Shown here in pieces: positions 1 through 6,765 of a stretch of DNA of 64,000 bases (position 1 is its first letter; each line of letters begins with the position of its first letter). The stretch is from Pullichristensenella sp002068815 (lineage in GTDB: Bacteria; Bacillota; Clostridia; Christensenellales; Aristaeellaceae), in contig JAXGXF010000008.1 of NCBI GenBank assembly GCA_040772885.1, positions 38,644 through 102,643 of the forward strand, in the 5' to 3' direction. The notes beneath the pieces were generated by a model. That model worked only from the letters and a program-made list of their open reading frames with translations. It was not told the origin of the DNA and did not search any database. Made by a program: the position numbers and the translations under genes.

Positions 1-1
1 G

Positions 2-394
2 GCATTGAGCGGCGTCGAGGTCGCGCGCGCGCTCGGACAGGACGAAAAGCGCGTGTTCAAGACGCTGATCACCGAGGGGAAGCGCGGCCACTACGTGTTC
101 ATGATCCCCGCCGCCGAGGAGCTCGACCTCAAGAAAGCCGCGCAGAGCGCGGGGGAGAAGGCGCTTTCGATGCTCAAGTCGAGGGAGCTTCTGCCGCTGA
201 CGGGCTACGTGCACGGCGGCTGCTCGCCGATCGGCATGAAAAAGCCGTTCCCGACGGTCGCGCACGAGACGGCGGGGGACTTCGAGGCGATCCTCTTCAG
301 CGCGGGCAAGATCGGCTGGCAGATCGAGGCGAGCCTCGCGGACCTTCAAAAGGCCGTGCCGGTTCAGCTTGCCGACGTGATCGTCGACCGATAA
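2..394 (+). CDS. YbaK/EbsC-type aminoacyl-tRNA deacylase, 5' end outside the window
   Basis: This is the C-terminal part of a YbaK/EbsC family protein. The family hydrolyses mischarged tRNA, typically Cys-tRNA(Pro), in the cytoplasm. About 130 residues are visible against a usual 155-160, so roughly 25-30 residues lie upstream of base 1; the TTG at base 5 is an internal Leu codon rather than a start. Family hallmarks visible are the conserved Lys in VFKTLI, the GGCSPIGMKK stretch and the FSAGKIGWQIE block near the end. A hairpin followed by a T-run about 60 nt downstream would end the transcript. Family assignment is firm; the exact substrate (Cys-tRNA(Pro) or Cys-tRNA(Cys)) is inferred from the family. 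Confidence 0.9.
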   Translation, partial: ALSGVEVARALGQDEKRVFKTLITEGKRGHYVFMIPAAEELDLKKAAQSAGEKALSMLKSRELLPLTGYVHGGCSPIGMKKPFPTVAHETAGDFEAILFSAGKIGWQIEASLADLQKAVPVQLADVIVDR

Positions 395-397
395 AAA

Positions 398-415
398 AAC
401 CGGCCCGCGCCGGTT
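398..415 (-). terminator. hairpin with T-run on the minus strand
   Basis: A 7-bp stem AACCGGC/GCCGGTT closes a 4-nt loop. The A-tract at 393-399 becomes a run of T after the stem when read leftward, so it can terminate minus-strand transcripts. On the plus strand no T-run follows. Its stem matches the hairpin at 541-562. Confidence 0.55.
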
Positions 416-455
416 CCAGACCATCAACAAAGTCCAGTTCCCACCCCAGGGATGC

Positions 456-485
456 ATGAAGGGACCGTAGTCCCTTCATTTTTCA
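456..485 (+). terminator. Rho-independent terminator after the YbaK-like gene
   Basis: A perfect 10-bp stem ATGAAGGGAC/GTCCCTTCAT with a CGTA loop is followed directly by five T residues. It is the only one of the three hairpins between the two convergent genes that has a plus-strand T-run, so it most likely ends the YbaK-like transcript. Confidence 0.8.
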
Positions 486-540
486 ATCCGCAGGCGGCGG
501 CATGTACGCCGCCGAGGAGCGGAGACAAAGTCGCCACGCT

Positions 541-562
541 AAAACCGGCTCGCGCCGGTTTT
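541..562 (-). terminator. bidirectional terminator after the NYN gene
   Basis: A 9-bp perfect stem AAAACCGGC/GCCGGTTTT with a TCGC loop lies six bases past the stop codon of the leftward NYN gene. The A and T ends of the stem serve as T-run in either direction. The same core stem recurs at 398-415. Confidence 0.75.
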
Positions 563-567
563 CTCAA

Positions 568-1554
568 TTAGTTGATCTTCAGAAGCATCGTGTGCGCCTC
601 GTCCATCTCGACGACGAGCAGCTTTTCCTTTTCGAGCGCCTTCATCACGTCGCTGAATCGTTTGAAGCCGATCTGCTTTTCATCGAAGTCCGGGTACTCG
701 GCCTGTATCGTGGCCTTCAGGATCGACGGGTTCACGCGGTCGAAGCCGTCGTTCTTGAACCGCTCGAGCGCCTGCGTGAACGCCGGCAGCCAGTTCGACT
801 TGTCGAGTTTCGCGTTCTGCTGCGTGTCGGAGGTCGAGAGCCCGACCATCAGCGAGCTCTGGTCCGTCCAGACGCGCAGCCTCGGCGACTTGTCCGAGAT
901 CGTGCCCATCAGCTTTCCGAACGTCGCGCAGCCGTAGCTCCTCTCGGAGAAGTCCGGGCGCAGGCGGTTCAGCGTGTCCTTGAGCTCGCTCGCGTACATC
1001 TGCTCCTCGTCCTGGTCCTCGAGGATCGTGATCACCTGCGTGACCAATTCGTTGATGTCGCCGTCGGCCGCGCGCTCGTCCTTGCTGCGGCTCTTCTTGA
1101 CCTCCGGGCGCTTGACCGCGACGGACTCAAGGAAGATGAACTCGTTGCAGGCGCTGATGAATATCTCCGACGCCGCCTCCGAGCGCGAGATGCCCAGCAC
1201 GTGCTTTCCCATGCTCTTGAGCTGGGCGACGAGCGGCTGATAGTCGCTGTCGCCGGATACGATGCAGAAGCTGTCGATCAACGGGTTGACGTAGGCGACC
1301 TTCATCGCGTCGATGACGAGCTGTATGTCCAGATTGTTCTTCTGGCACTTTCCGTAGCGCAGCGACGGAACGACCGAAAACGTATTGGAGAGCAGGCAGA
1401 GCTTCAAATCCGAATACCGGTCCGTATAGCCGTACACCGTGCCGAGCAATATGTCGCCGCGTATCTTGACCTTCTCAATGATATAGCGAAGCATGGACTC
1501 CTTTGCGCCCACGTTCTCCAAATCCACAAACACCGCGAAATTTGATTTTCCCAC
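568..1554 (-). CDS. NYN-domain protein with C-terminal OST-HTH/LOTUS-like modules
   Basis: A 328-residue cytoplasmic protein. Residues 1-145 form a NYN (PIN-like) nuclease domain: FAVFVDLENVG supplies the first acidic residue, LDIQLVIDAMK and SGDSDYQPLV the next ones, as in LabA/MARF1-type RNases that need acidic residues for metal-dependent RNA cleavage. After a charged linker (about 150-165) come two OST-HTH/LOTUS-like segments, about 165-235 and 260-328, each with the Y/F-x-x-F-x-x-x-M pattern; these bind RNA in known proteins. The start is a GTG with AAAGGGG upstream. A strong divergent promoter precedes it and a hairpin follows it, so it is probably monocistronic. RNA decay is inferred from the domains; the target is unknown. 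Confidence 0.85.
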   Translation of the reverse strand: MGKSNFAVFVDLENVGAKESMLRYIIEKVKIRGDILLGTVYGYTDRYSDLKLCLLSNTFSVVPSLRYGKCQKNNLDIQLVIDAMKVAYVNPLIDSFCIVSGDSDYQPLVAQLKSMGKHVLGISRSEAASEIFISACNEFIFLESVAVKRPEVKKSRSKDERAADGDINELVTQVITILEDQDEEQMYASELKDTLNRLRPDFSERSYGCATFGKLMGTISDKSPRLRVWTDQSSLMVGLSTSDTQQNAKLDKSNWLPAFTQALERFKNDGFDRVNPSILKATIQAEYPDFDEKQIGFKRFSDVMKALEKEKLLVVEMDEAHTMLLKIN

Positions 1555-1585
1555 AACAAAACCCCTTTATACTCTTGCTTCCTTC

Positions 1586-1614
1586 ATTGTATAACGTATC
1601 CGGCTCGCTGTCAA
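1586..1614 (-). promoter_or_regulatory. sigma-70 type promoter for the NYN gene
   Basis: On the minus strand TTGACA (1609-1614) and TACAAT (1586-1591) are separated by 17 bases, with the GTG start about 30 bases further on. Confidence 0.75.
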
Positions 1615-1728
1615 CTTCATCTACTTTCGAAAGCGCCCCACCCGCAGATTTTTCCCGGGGAAACCGCGCTTTTCAGCCGTTTGTAAAGACGGCATTACGA
1701 CAATATTTCAACGTTTTATGGTCCGCCA

Positions 1729-1757
1729 TTGACAGCAGTTGTGCCAGAAGATACAAT
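1729..1757 (+). promoter_or_regulatory. sigma-70 type promoter for the membrane-anchored protein gene
   Basis: TTGACA at 1729-1734 and TACAAT at 1752-1757 with a 17-base spacer. The -10 box is identical to that of the divergent NYN promoter. The start codon at 1793 lies about 35 bases downstream. Confidence 0.75.
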
Positions 1758-1792
1758 CAACATACCGATTATCAGCGGGAGGAGCGTGTTCT

Positions 1793-2605
1793 ATGCAGAA
1801 GGGCTATCGGCGCGATGGAAAAGGAGCGGCTGTGATCCGCTTTTTCATCGGCCTTGTGGTATTGGTGACCGCGTTGGGCCTTTTGTATTACTTTGTGGTG
1901 ATGCAGGATTACTCCGATCGGATCGCCGATCCGAACTACGCCTATCGCTCCTACGTGGCCACGGACGAGACGCCCGAGCCCTCGCTGGCTCCGGAGCTCG
2001 AGCCGGAGGTGACGCCCGAGAGCGGCCCGACCGCGACGCTGCCCCCGTACGCGACGCCGACGCCGACGCCCGCGGGGCCGACGCCCAAGCCGACGCCGTC
2101 GCCGACCCCGGAGCCGACAAACGTGCCCCTGGCCCGGCTCTCGACGGCCAGAAAGCTCGAAAGCTCGAAGATTCCGAAGCTCTCGGACGAGATAAAGGCG
2201 GGGCTGACCCGGTGCTATGTCTCGGCGATCGACGGATACAAGATCATGCAGGTCGAGGGCTATGTCTTCGCGGACAATCCCGCGTTTGACGGCAGCAACG
2301 ACGACAATTCCGTGCTCCTGATCGTCGTTCGGGATTCGACCTCCGAAATCGTCGGCTACCTCGCGGAAAAGGCCGAGGGCGTGACCGGCATCGAGCACGA
2401 GGGAGCGGGCAAGAACCTCGAGGGCGCCGACTTCCAGGCGTTCATCGACGTCTCGAAGTACGCCGACGACGTCTATTCGCTCGGCGTCGCGCTGCTCTAC
2501 AAGGACGGCGAAGAGGAGATCTACGGCTCCTACAAGTTCGACAAGGCGCAGACCTTCGCCGTGCGCAGCGGAGAGGTCATAAGCCCGATCAAGATTTCCC
2601 AGTGA
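1793..2605 (+). CDS. membrane-anchored extracytoplasmic protein with Pro/Thr-rich linker, unknown function
   Basis: Unrecognised 270-residue protein. A short basic N-terminus (residues 1-13) is followed by one membrane helix (about 14-33, FFIGLVVLVTALGLLYYFVV), then a low-complexity Pro/Thr/Glu spacer (about 57-110, with repeated TPTP and PTPEP) and a folded C-terminal domain of about 150 residues with a regular alternation of polar and hydrophobic segments. The layout is that of a type II anchored surface protein held away from the membrane by a flexible stalk. The start at 1793 is preferred over in-frame codons further upstream because GGGAGGAG lies 9 nt before it. It has its own promoter and terminator. 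No enzymatic motif is visible. Confidence 0.7.
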   Translation: MQKGYRRDGKGAAVIRFFIGLVVLVTALGLLYYFVVMQDYSDRIADPNYAYRSYVATDETPEPSLAPELEPEVTPESGPTATLPPYATPTPTPAGPTPKPTPSPTPEPTNVPLARLSTARKLESSKIPKLSDEIKAGLTRCYVSAIDGYKIMQVEGYVFADNPAFDGSNDDNSVLLIVVRDSTSEIVGYLAEKAEGVTGIEHEGAGKNLEGADFQAFIDVSKYADDVYSLGVALLYKDGEEEIYGSYKFDKAQTFAVRSGEVISPIKISQ

Positions 2606-2612
2606 ATCCCGA

Positions 2613-2643
2613 CGCCCGGGCCCCGCCGCCCGGGCGCTTTTTT
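2613..2643 (+). terminator. Rho-independent terminator
   Basis: An 8-bp GC stem CGCCCGGG/CCCGGGCG followed by C and six T. It lies eight bases after the stop codon of the membrane-anchored protein gene. Confidence 0.85.
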
Positions 2644-2663
2644 CAGAATTCTCGCGGGAACAG

Positions 2664-2692
2664 TTGACAAAGGGTGCCGGCGATGGTATAAT
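2664..2692 (+). promoter_or_regulatory. consensus promoter for tRNA-Pro
   Basis: Perfect TTGACA (2664-2669) and perfect TATAAT (2687-2692) with 17 bases between. Transcription would begin about 10-12 bases before the mature tRNA 5' end. Confidence 0.9.
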
Positions 2693-2710
2693 AACCCCTG
2701 TTCGGAACGC

Positions 2711-2787
2711 CTGGGTGTGGCGCAGTTTGGTAGCGTGCTTGAATGGGGTTCAAGAGGCCGGAGGTTCAAATCCTCTCACCCAGACCA
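2711..2787 (+). tRNA. tRNA-Pro (anticodon GGG)
   Basis: The cloverleaf folds by hand. The acceptor stem CTGGGTG pairs perfectly with CACCCAG. The D stem is GCGC/GCGT, the anticodon stem CTTGA/TCAAG encloses loop ATGGGGT with anticodon GGG, and the T arm carries TTCAAAT. CCA is encoded at 2785-2787. GGG reads CCC and CCU proline codons. It has its own consensus promoter and a terminator downstream. Confidence 0.95.
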
Positions 2788-2813
2788 CCATCGGACGTCA
2801 AGTTTGATGCAAG

Positions 2814-2849
2814 ACAGCCGTCATGAAATATGGCGGCTGTTTTGTTTTG
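2814..2849 (+). terminator. Rho-independent terminator after tRNA-Pro
   Basis: A 10-bp stem ACAGCCGTCA/TGGCGGCTGT (one G-T pair) around a 7-nt loop, followed by TTTTGTTTT. From here to 3030 there is no convincing gene. Confidence 0.85.
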
Positions 2850-3030
2850 CGTGGCGTTTTCAAGCTAGCAATGCGCGGAATAGATGTGAATTTGACATGC
2901 GGGATGAACTGGGATTCACCTATGTTTTTTCGGGGGAAGCCGTGTGCCTACTACCGCTTTACGGTAGCAGGTAATACCGACCTGAGTCTCTAGATGTATG
3001 GGCAACTTGCACAAAGTGGGGGAATGAAAT

Positions 3031-3345
3031 CGTTGACGAATGAGGGAGGGAACGTTGACGAGTGCCGGGGAAACGTCGACGAGTGAGGAGAAAACGTTGA
3101 CGAGTGGGGAGGAATCATCGACGAGTGAGGGCAAAACGTCGATGAGTGGAAAGAGAACGTCGACGAGTGGGTGGGAGACGTCGACGAATGGGGAGGAGTC
3201 GTTGACGAGTGGGAAGGAATCATCGACGAGTGGGAGGGAAACGTCGACGAGAGAAAGGGAAACGTTGACGAGTGCCGGGGAATCGTTGACGAGAGGGGAG
3301 GCATCTTTGACGAGAGGGAAGGAAACGTCGACGAGTGGAAGGAAT
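3031..3345. repeat. 21-bp tandem repeat array, 15 units, 16th unit beyond the IS at 4853
   Basis: Units starting at 3031, 3053, 3074 and then every 21 bases up to 3326 share a core CGTYGACGAG followed by a purine-rich stretch (consensus near TGGGAGGGAAA). The core contains the palindrome GTCGAC. Spacing is 21 except the first (22). The next unit is found at 4853, directly after the inserted IS element and its target duplication, so the array once continued uninterrupted. Because 21 is a multiple of three the array is open in several frames, but there is no ribosome binding site. It is flanked on the left (3007-3020) by a sequence resembling an IS terminal inverted repeat. Confidence 0.9.
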
Positions 3346-3361
3346 GAGACCGTCCCGCACT

Positions 3362-3390
3362 TTGTGTAAACCTCGAAGCTGTGGTAGAAT
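3362..3390 (+). promoter_or_regulatory. transposase promoter overlapping the left IS end
   Basis: TTGTGT (3362-3367) inside the terminal repeat and TAGAAT (3385-3390) are 17 bases apart, just before the transposase start. A promoter overlapping the end is common in IS elements, since transposase binding then limits its own expression. Confidence 0.5.
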
Positions 3391-3414
3391 AAAACGGCAC
3401 GGAGGTTTAGGAGT

Positions 3415-4653
3415 ATGGCGAAGCGAAAGATCACCCCGGAGCGGGCGGCGTTCCGGAAGCAGCTCGGGACGCTGATGTCGGGAGCGGGAATCAAGTCCAT
3501 GGAGGAGATCCACGAACTGTTCCGAGAAATGATCGGAGAATTTGTGGATCAGGGACTGGAAGGCGAGTTGGACGAAGAACTCGGCTACACGAAGTACGAT
3601 TACCGGAACAAAGAGACGGACAACAGCCGCAACGGTCACAGCGAAAAGACGTTGAAAACGAGCTACGGGGACGTGGAGCTCCAGATTCCGCGGGATCGGA
3701 AGGGCGAGTTCGAGCCGGAACTGATCAAGAAGCAGCAGACCACGCTGAGCGGCGACATCGAAGAGAAAATCCTGTCGATGTACGCAAAGGGAATGACGAC
3801 GGCGGATATCGAAGCGCATATCCGGGAGATATACGGCCTATCGGTCTCGGACAGCACGATCAGCCGGATCACGGACAAGATCCTCCCGGTGGCCAAGGAA
3901 TGGCAGGCACGGCCGCTTCAGGAGATCTGCGCGGTGGTGTACATGGACGCGATCCACTTCCACGTGCGTTCGGAAGGTCAGATCGTGAAAAAGGCGGTGT
4001 ATCTGGTACTTGGTCTTGACATGAGGGGATGCCGGGATGTGCTGGGGATGTACATCGGGGAGAACGAGAGCGCGAAGTTTTGGCTAACGGTGCTCAACAA
4101 CCTGAAAAACCGCGGGGTAGAGGACATACTCATCGCCTGCGTAGACGGCTTGACGGGTTTCCCGGCGGCGATAGAGGCGGCGTACCCGCGGACAGAGTTG
4201 CAAAAGTGCGTGATCCATCAGATCCGCAACACCACGCAGTTCGTCTCGTATACGGACATCAAGGCGCTGATGGCGGATCTGAAGCGCGTCTACGCCGCGG
4301 CAGACGAACAGGCCGCGCTCGCCGAGCTCGAGCGATTCGACGGAATCTGGGGCAAGAGGTACCCGAAGATCGCCCAGTCCTGGCGCGCCAACTGGACGGG
4401 CCTGAGCACATATTTCAAGTACCCCGCCGAAATCCGCAAGATCATCTACACGACCAACACGATCGGAGGATTCAACCGTCAGCTTCGGAAGGTCACCAAG
4501 TCCAAGGGCGTGTTCCCCACGGACGACAGCCTTCTAAAGATGCTGTACCTGGCGACGATGGACATCACGAAAAAATGGACCGGGCGGCGGCAGGATTGGG
4601 GGCTCATCCACTCCCAGCTCGAGATCTTCTTCGCGGACCGGCTGCCCTGCTAG
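3415..4653 (+). CDS. IS256-family transposase with altered catalytic Glu
   Basis: A 412-residue transposase of full family length with AGGAG before the ATG. Residues 1-75 match the N-terminal IS256 block (IHELFREMIGEFVDQGLEGELDEELGY spans two conserved segments), followed by NSRNGHSEKTL. The RNase H-like DDE domain has the first Asp at residue 178 (VVYMDAIHF) and the second at 244 (ACVDGLTGFP), 66 residues apart as in IS256. The third acidic residue normally sits in the TTNxIE motif about 107 residues later; here the codon at 4465-4467 is GGA, giving TTNTIGGFNRQ with Gly at 351. By family knowledge this should abolish catalysis. The rest, including the QLRKVTK and LLKMLYLA motifs, is intact. 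Confidence 0.9.
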   Translation: MAKRKITPERAAFRKQLGTLMSGAGIKSMEEIHELFREMIGEFVDQGLEGELDEELGYTKYDYRNKETDNSRNGHSEKTLKTSYGDVELQIPRDRKGEFEPELIKKQQTTLSGDIEEKILSMYAKGMTTADIEAHIREIYGLSVSDSTISRITDKILPVAKEWQARPLQEICAVVYMDAIHFHVRSEGQIVKKAVYLVLGLDMRGCRDVLGMYIGENESAKFWLTVLNNLKNRGVEDILIACVDGLTGFPAAIEAAYPRTELQKCVIHQIRNTTQFVSYTDIKALMADLKRVYAAADEQAALAELERFDGIWGKRYPKIAQSWRANWTGLSTYFKYPAEIRKIIYTTNTIGGFNRQLRKVTKSKGVFPTDDSLLKMLYLATMDITKKWTGRRQDWGLIHSQLEIFFADRLPC

Positions 4654-4719
4654 GAACGACAGGAAAGCACAAACCGGCCATCCCGTCAAGGGTAAAATGA
4701 ACGGCGCTGAGCGCCGCCA

Positions 4720-4748
4720 TTGACAAGCCGTCCGGTTTGCGCTACGAT
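4720..4748 (+). promoter_or_regulatory. promoter-like sequence inside the IS right end
   Basis: TTGACA (4720-4725) and TACGAT (4743-4748) with a 17-base spacer point outward towards the right end. It could drive flanking DNA, but the next gene is a decayed transposase. Prediction from sequence only. Confidence 0.4.
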
Positions 4749-4882
4749 GCAATCAAGGGCGGGCAAGCTGGAGCTTGCTCCGCCCTCCACCAACAGGGTT
4801 CCTACCCGCGGCTTTGGACTTTACACAAAATCTGGGGCAGACCCGAAGGAATCGTCGACGAGTACCCACAGCGGGGAATTTC

Positions 4883-5326
4883 GGGAGCCTGTTCAAAATT
4901 TTCTGTAAGCGGGGCGCCTTCTGTGGAAGAATAATACACAGGAGGCGTTTAATATGCCACGGAAAAGCAAGCACGCGATCCCGGAAGAGAAGAAAGCCCT
5001 GCTCATGGACCTGATCGAGACCTACAACGTGAAGACGACGGCAGATCTGCAGGAAGCATTAAAGGATCTGCTGGGCGGAACGATCCAGACGATGCTGGAG
5101 CAGGAGATTGATGCGCAGATCGACGAGCGAGAAGCGGAGGATTCGGCGTACAGCGACAGCCGGAACGGGTACAAGGACAAGACGCTGCGCAACAGTTGCG
5201 GGAAATCCGATCCAGGTGCCGCAGGATCGCAACAGCGACTTCGAGCCGAAGGTGGTACCGAAGTACCGAGCGGGACATCTCGGAAATCGAAGGGAAGATC
5301 ATCGCGATGTACGCACGGGGATGAGC
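4883..5326 (+). mobile_element. decayed second IS256-family element, left part only
   Basis: Starting near 4883 a sequence comparable to the left end of the intact IS (ending TTCTGTAAG) is followed by AGGAGG, an ATG at 4954 and the N-terminal third of an IS256 transposase. No right end is found before 5492; the remnant stops near 5326 where unrelated coding sequence begins. The left boundary is approximate. Confidence 0.65.
4954..5326 (+). pseudogene. N-terminal fragment of an IS256-family transposase, frameshifted
   Basis: The first about 85 codons read well (KKALLMDLIETYNVKTTADL, then DSRNGYKDKTLRNSCG). Near 5205 the frame shifts by one to give PIQVPQDRNSDFEPKVVPKY, and near 5268 it shifts again to give RDISEIEGKIIAMYARGM. 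These three pieces line up in order with the N-terminal block of the intact neighbour (LQIPRDRKGEFEP, EEKILSMYAKGM). The DDE domain is absent. It belongs to a different IS256 lineage from the intact copy because the residues differ throughout. Confidence 0.85.
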
Positions 5327-5488
5327 ACGCCCGGGTTTGTCGTGAACGCCCACGCGCTGCTGAGCCGTCACGCGAATCCCGACGACGGCACCATCGACGC
5401 CTGGATGCAGTCCAACATCTGCCGCTGCACCTGCTACGAGGAGATCGGCAAAGCCATCAAGACGGTCGCCGGAAAGGCTCCGCCATAG
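5327..5488 (+). pseudogene. C-terminal fragment of a CoxS/XdhC-type [2Fe-2S] subunit
   Basis: About 53 codons match the last part of the small iron-sulfur subunit of the xanthine dehydrogenase/CO dehydrogenase/aldehyde oxidoreductase family: TPGFVVNAHALL, then a helix, then NICRCTCYEEIGKAIK, equivalent to the usual NLCRCTGYxxI motif whose two Cys bind the second [2Fe-2S] cluster. Gly after CRCT is replaced by Cys. The N-terminal plant-ferredoxin-like domain is missing. The fragment joins directly onto the transposase remnant, in one of its frames, so a deletion has removed the right end of the IS and most of the host gene. No large molybdopterin subunit is nearby. Confidence 0.8.
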
Positions 5489-5491
5489 CGT

Positions 5492-6181
5492 TCACAGCAG
5501 GAAATCCAGCAGCACCCAAAAGCAAAGCATAATGCCCGCCGCGCCGAATTTGATCGCCCGCGCCCCGCGGCGGGGGACCATTCGCAGCGCGTTCGCGAGC
5601 TTGCGCTCCGCGGCCGCGAGCGGCCGGAGCGCGATGCTTCGGCACAGATATCCGGCATACAGCACGGCGCTGGTCGCAAGGTTCTGCGTGACCAGAAACG
5701 GGAACAGCTGCTCCGCGCTGCTTATGACCGAGATCTGCCGCATCCAATCCGGGACGAGAAACAGCAGATAGAGCATGTACAGAACGCGCCATCCGGTGTT
5801 CATCAAAAGCGCCGCGATCGCCTGCGCCGCCGGGGTCATGGGGCGCGCGCGGCGCCTGAGCACGGCGGCCGCGGCGGCCATCGTCAGCGACTCGAACACG
5901 ATGGAGACCGCGGGGTTGATCACGCGGTCGATCCTCCCCGGCAGAAGCAGGTTGAGCAGCTTGATCGACGCGCTCAACAGGCCGACCAAGGCGATGGACG
6001 CGGGGCTCCCGGTCCTGCGGTATGCGTTGGCCATGAAAAAGCAGGCGGCCGGATACCAGATCAGCCACCCGATGTTCACGGGGAGCAGATGCAAAAGGTA
6101 TCCGGCCGTCGCCTCAAAGATTCCCCAGAGCGCCGCCCAGATGAGCACCTCAAACACCCGAAACCTGCGCGCAGCGGCCAT
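5492..6181 (-). CDS. multi-pass membrane protein, unknown function
   Basis: Unrecognised 229-residue protein with about six hydrophobic helices (around residues 9-25, 33-50, 62-80, 88-108, 120-145 and 205-228) and basic loops. No transporter signature or catalytic motif is evident. It is the last gene of a leftward cluster that starts with the RIC di-iron protein, 83 bases after the preceding 75-codon gene, so it may be co-transcribed. Its stop codon lies four bases from the end of the coxS remnant on the other strand. Confidence 0.65.
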   Translation of the reverse strand: MAAARRFRVFEVLIWAALWGIFEATAGYLLHLLPVNIGWLIWYPAACFFMANAYRRTGSPASIALVGLLSASIKLLNLLLPGRIDRVINPAVSIVFESLTMAAAAAVLRRRARPMTPAAQAIAALLMNTGWRVLYMLYLLFLVPDWMRQISVISSAEQLFPFLVTQNLATSAVLYAGYLCRSIALRPLAAAERKLANALRMVPRRGARAIKFGAAGIMLCFWVLLDFLL

Positions 6182-6264
6182 GGTCCGTCCCTCCTCCGGC
6201 GATCCTGGACCATGGTATGCCCGATCGACCGGAATCAGACGCGCAGGGGCCGCGCACTTGCCCG

Positions 6265-6492
6265 CTAGACGAAATCGATGTCGCTGTCCGTCTCGTCCTC
6301 GAACATCGGCTTGTATTGATCGAGCAGCAGCGCGTCGTGCATGGATTGGTTCGCGTAGGCGCTGAGGTCCGCCTTCGTCTGGATTTCCTCCGAATGCGAA
6401 CCGGCCCGGTCGCGAATGAACATCGGCAGCGAGTTGTAGTAGTCGAGGGCGTCCCGGTCCTTTTCGAGCAGGTCGCGCAGATTGTCAGGCAT
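6265..6492 (-). CDS. small conserved acidic protein, unknown function
   Basis: A 75-residue protein with the look of a family of short Clostridial proteins (LEKDRDALDYYNSLPMFI near the N-terminus, then a segment like IQTKADLSAYANQSMH). The function of that family is not known to me. The start at 6492 is chosen over an ATG nine codons upstream because GAGAGGGGG lies about 9 nt before it and would be buried inside the longer version. The C-terminus is strongly acidic. It sits between the 58-codon gene and the membrane protein gene in the same direction. Confidence 0.65.
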   Translation of the reverse strand: MPDNLRDLLEKDRDALDYYNSLPMFIRDRAGSHSEEIQTKADLSAYANQSMHDALLLDQYKPMFEDETDSDIDFV

Positions 6493-6524
6493 GCGCGGCG
6501 CCCCCTCTCTGCGCCGCATGAGGG

Positions 6525-6701
6525 TCAGCGGACCAGCGACCGCACATACGCGCTCATCCCCTCCCGCGATTTGATCGCGCCCGCCTTCGCGATGACGCCG
6601 TCCCGCTCCTGCTCGGACATCGCCAAAAACCGCTGTTTGGCCTCCGGATTCTCCGAAAAGGCGACTCCGAGGCCGAGGGGCATCTTATACCAATCGATCA
6701 T
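6525..6701 (-). CDS. small protein of 58 residues, unknown function
   Basis: Short reading frame starting MIDWYKMPLGLGVAFSENPE and ending in a basic helix (EGMSAYVRSLVR). GAGGTG lies 7 nt before the ATG. The composition and the WYKMPLGLG start resemble short Bacillota proteins that usually occur beside a partner like the next gene downstream, though I cannot name the family. The ribosome binding site is part of a strong hairpin (see 6711-6740). Position in the RIC-ferredoxin operon suggests a link with iron-sulfur or redox stress, by context only. Confidence 0.6.
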   Translation of the reverse strand: MIDWYKMPLGLGVAFSENPEAKQRFLAMSEQERDGVIAKAGAIKSREGMSAYVRSLVR

Positions 6702-6710
6702 GTTTCAACA

Positions 6711-6740
6711 CCTCGCCCTTAGTTTTTTCAAAGGGCGAGG
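6711..6740 (-). promoter_or_regulatory. hairpin that contains the ribosome binding site of the 58-codon gene
   Basis: A perfect 10-bp stem CCTCGCCCTT/AAGGGCGAGG with a 10-nt A-rich loop on the transcript. The 3' arm holds the AGGGCGAGG that would pair with 16S rRNA for the gene starting at 6701. No T-run follows on the minus strand, so this looks like a translation-limiting or mRNA-processing hairpin rather than a terminator. Confidence 0.55.
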
Positions 6741-6765
6741 GTTTATACCCGCGAAACCGGCGCCG

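Larger units (their letters stand above)
3346..4844 (+). mobile_element. complete IS256-family insertion sequence, 1,499 bp
   Basis: The element carries one transposase gene. The left end (3346-3370) and the reverse complement of the right end (4820-4844) match at 17 of 25 positions, including the inner ten bases TTTGTGTAAA. Both outer flanks carry the same 8 bp, GAAGGAAT (3338-3345 and 4845-4852), the expected IS256-type target duplication. Removing the element and one duplication rejoins unit 15 of the 21-bp array to a sixteenth unit, which independently confirms the boundaries. About 165 non-coding bases follow the transposase, including a GC hairpin near 4757-4784. Confidence 0.88.

Noticed and set aside
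3031..3345. Possible CRISPR array
   Set aside because: Spacing is a constant 21 bases with similar rather than unique intervening sequence, and no cas genes are present.
3040..3369. A 109-codon frame with seven-residue repeats over the 21-bp array, and minus-strand counterparts
   Set aside because: A 21-base unit is open in several frames by chance of its sequence. There is no ribosome binding site and the frame runs into the IS end.
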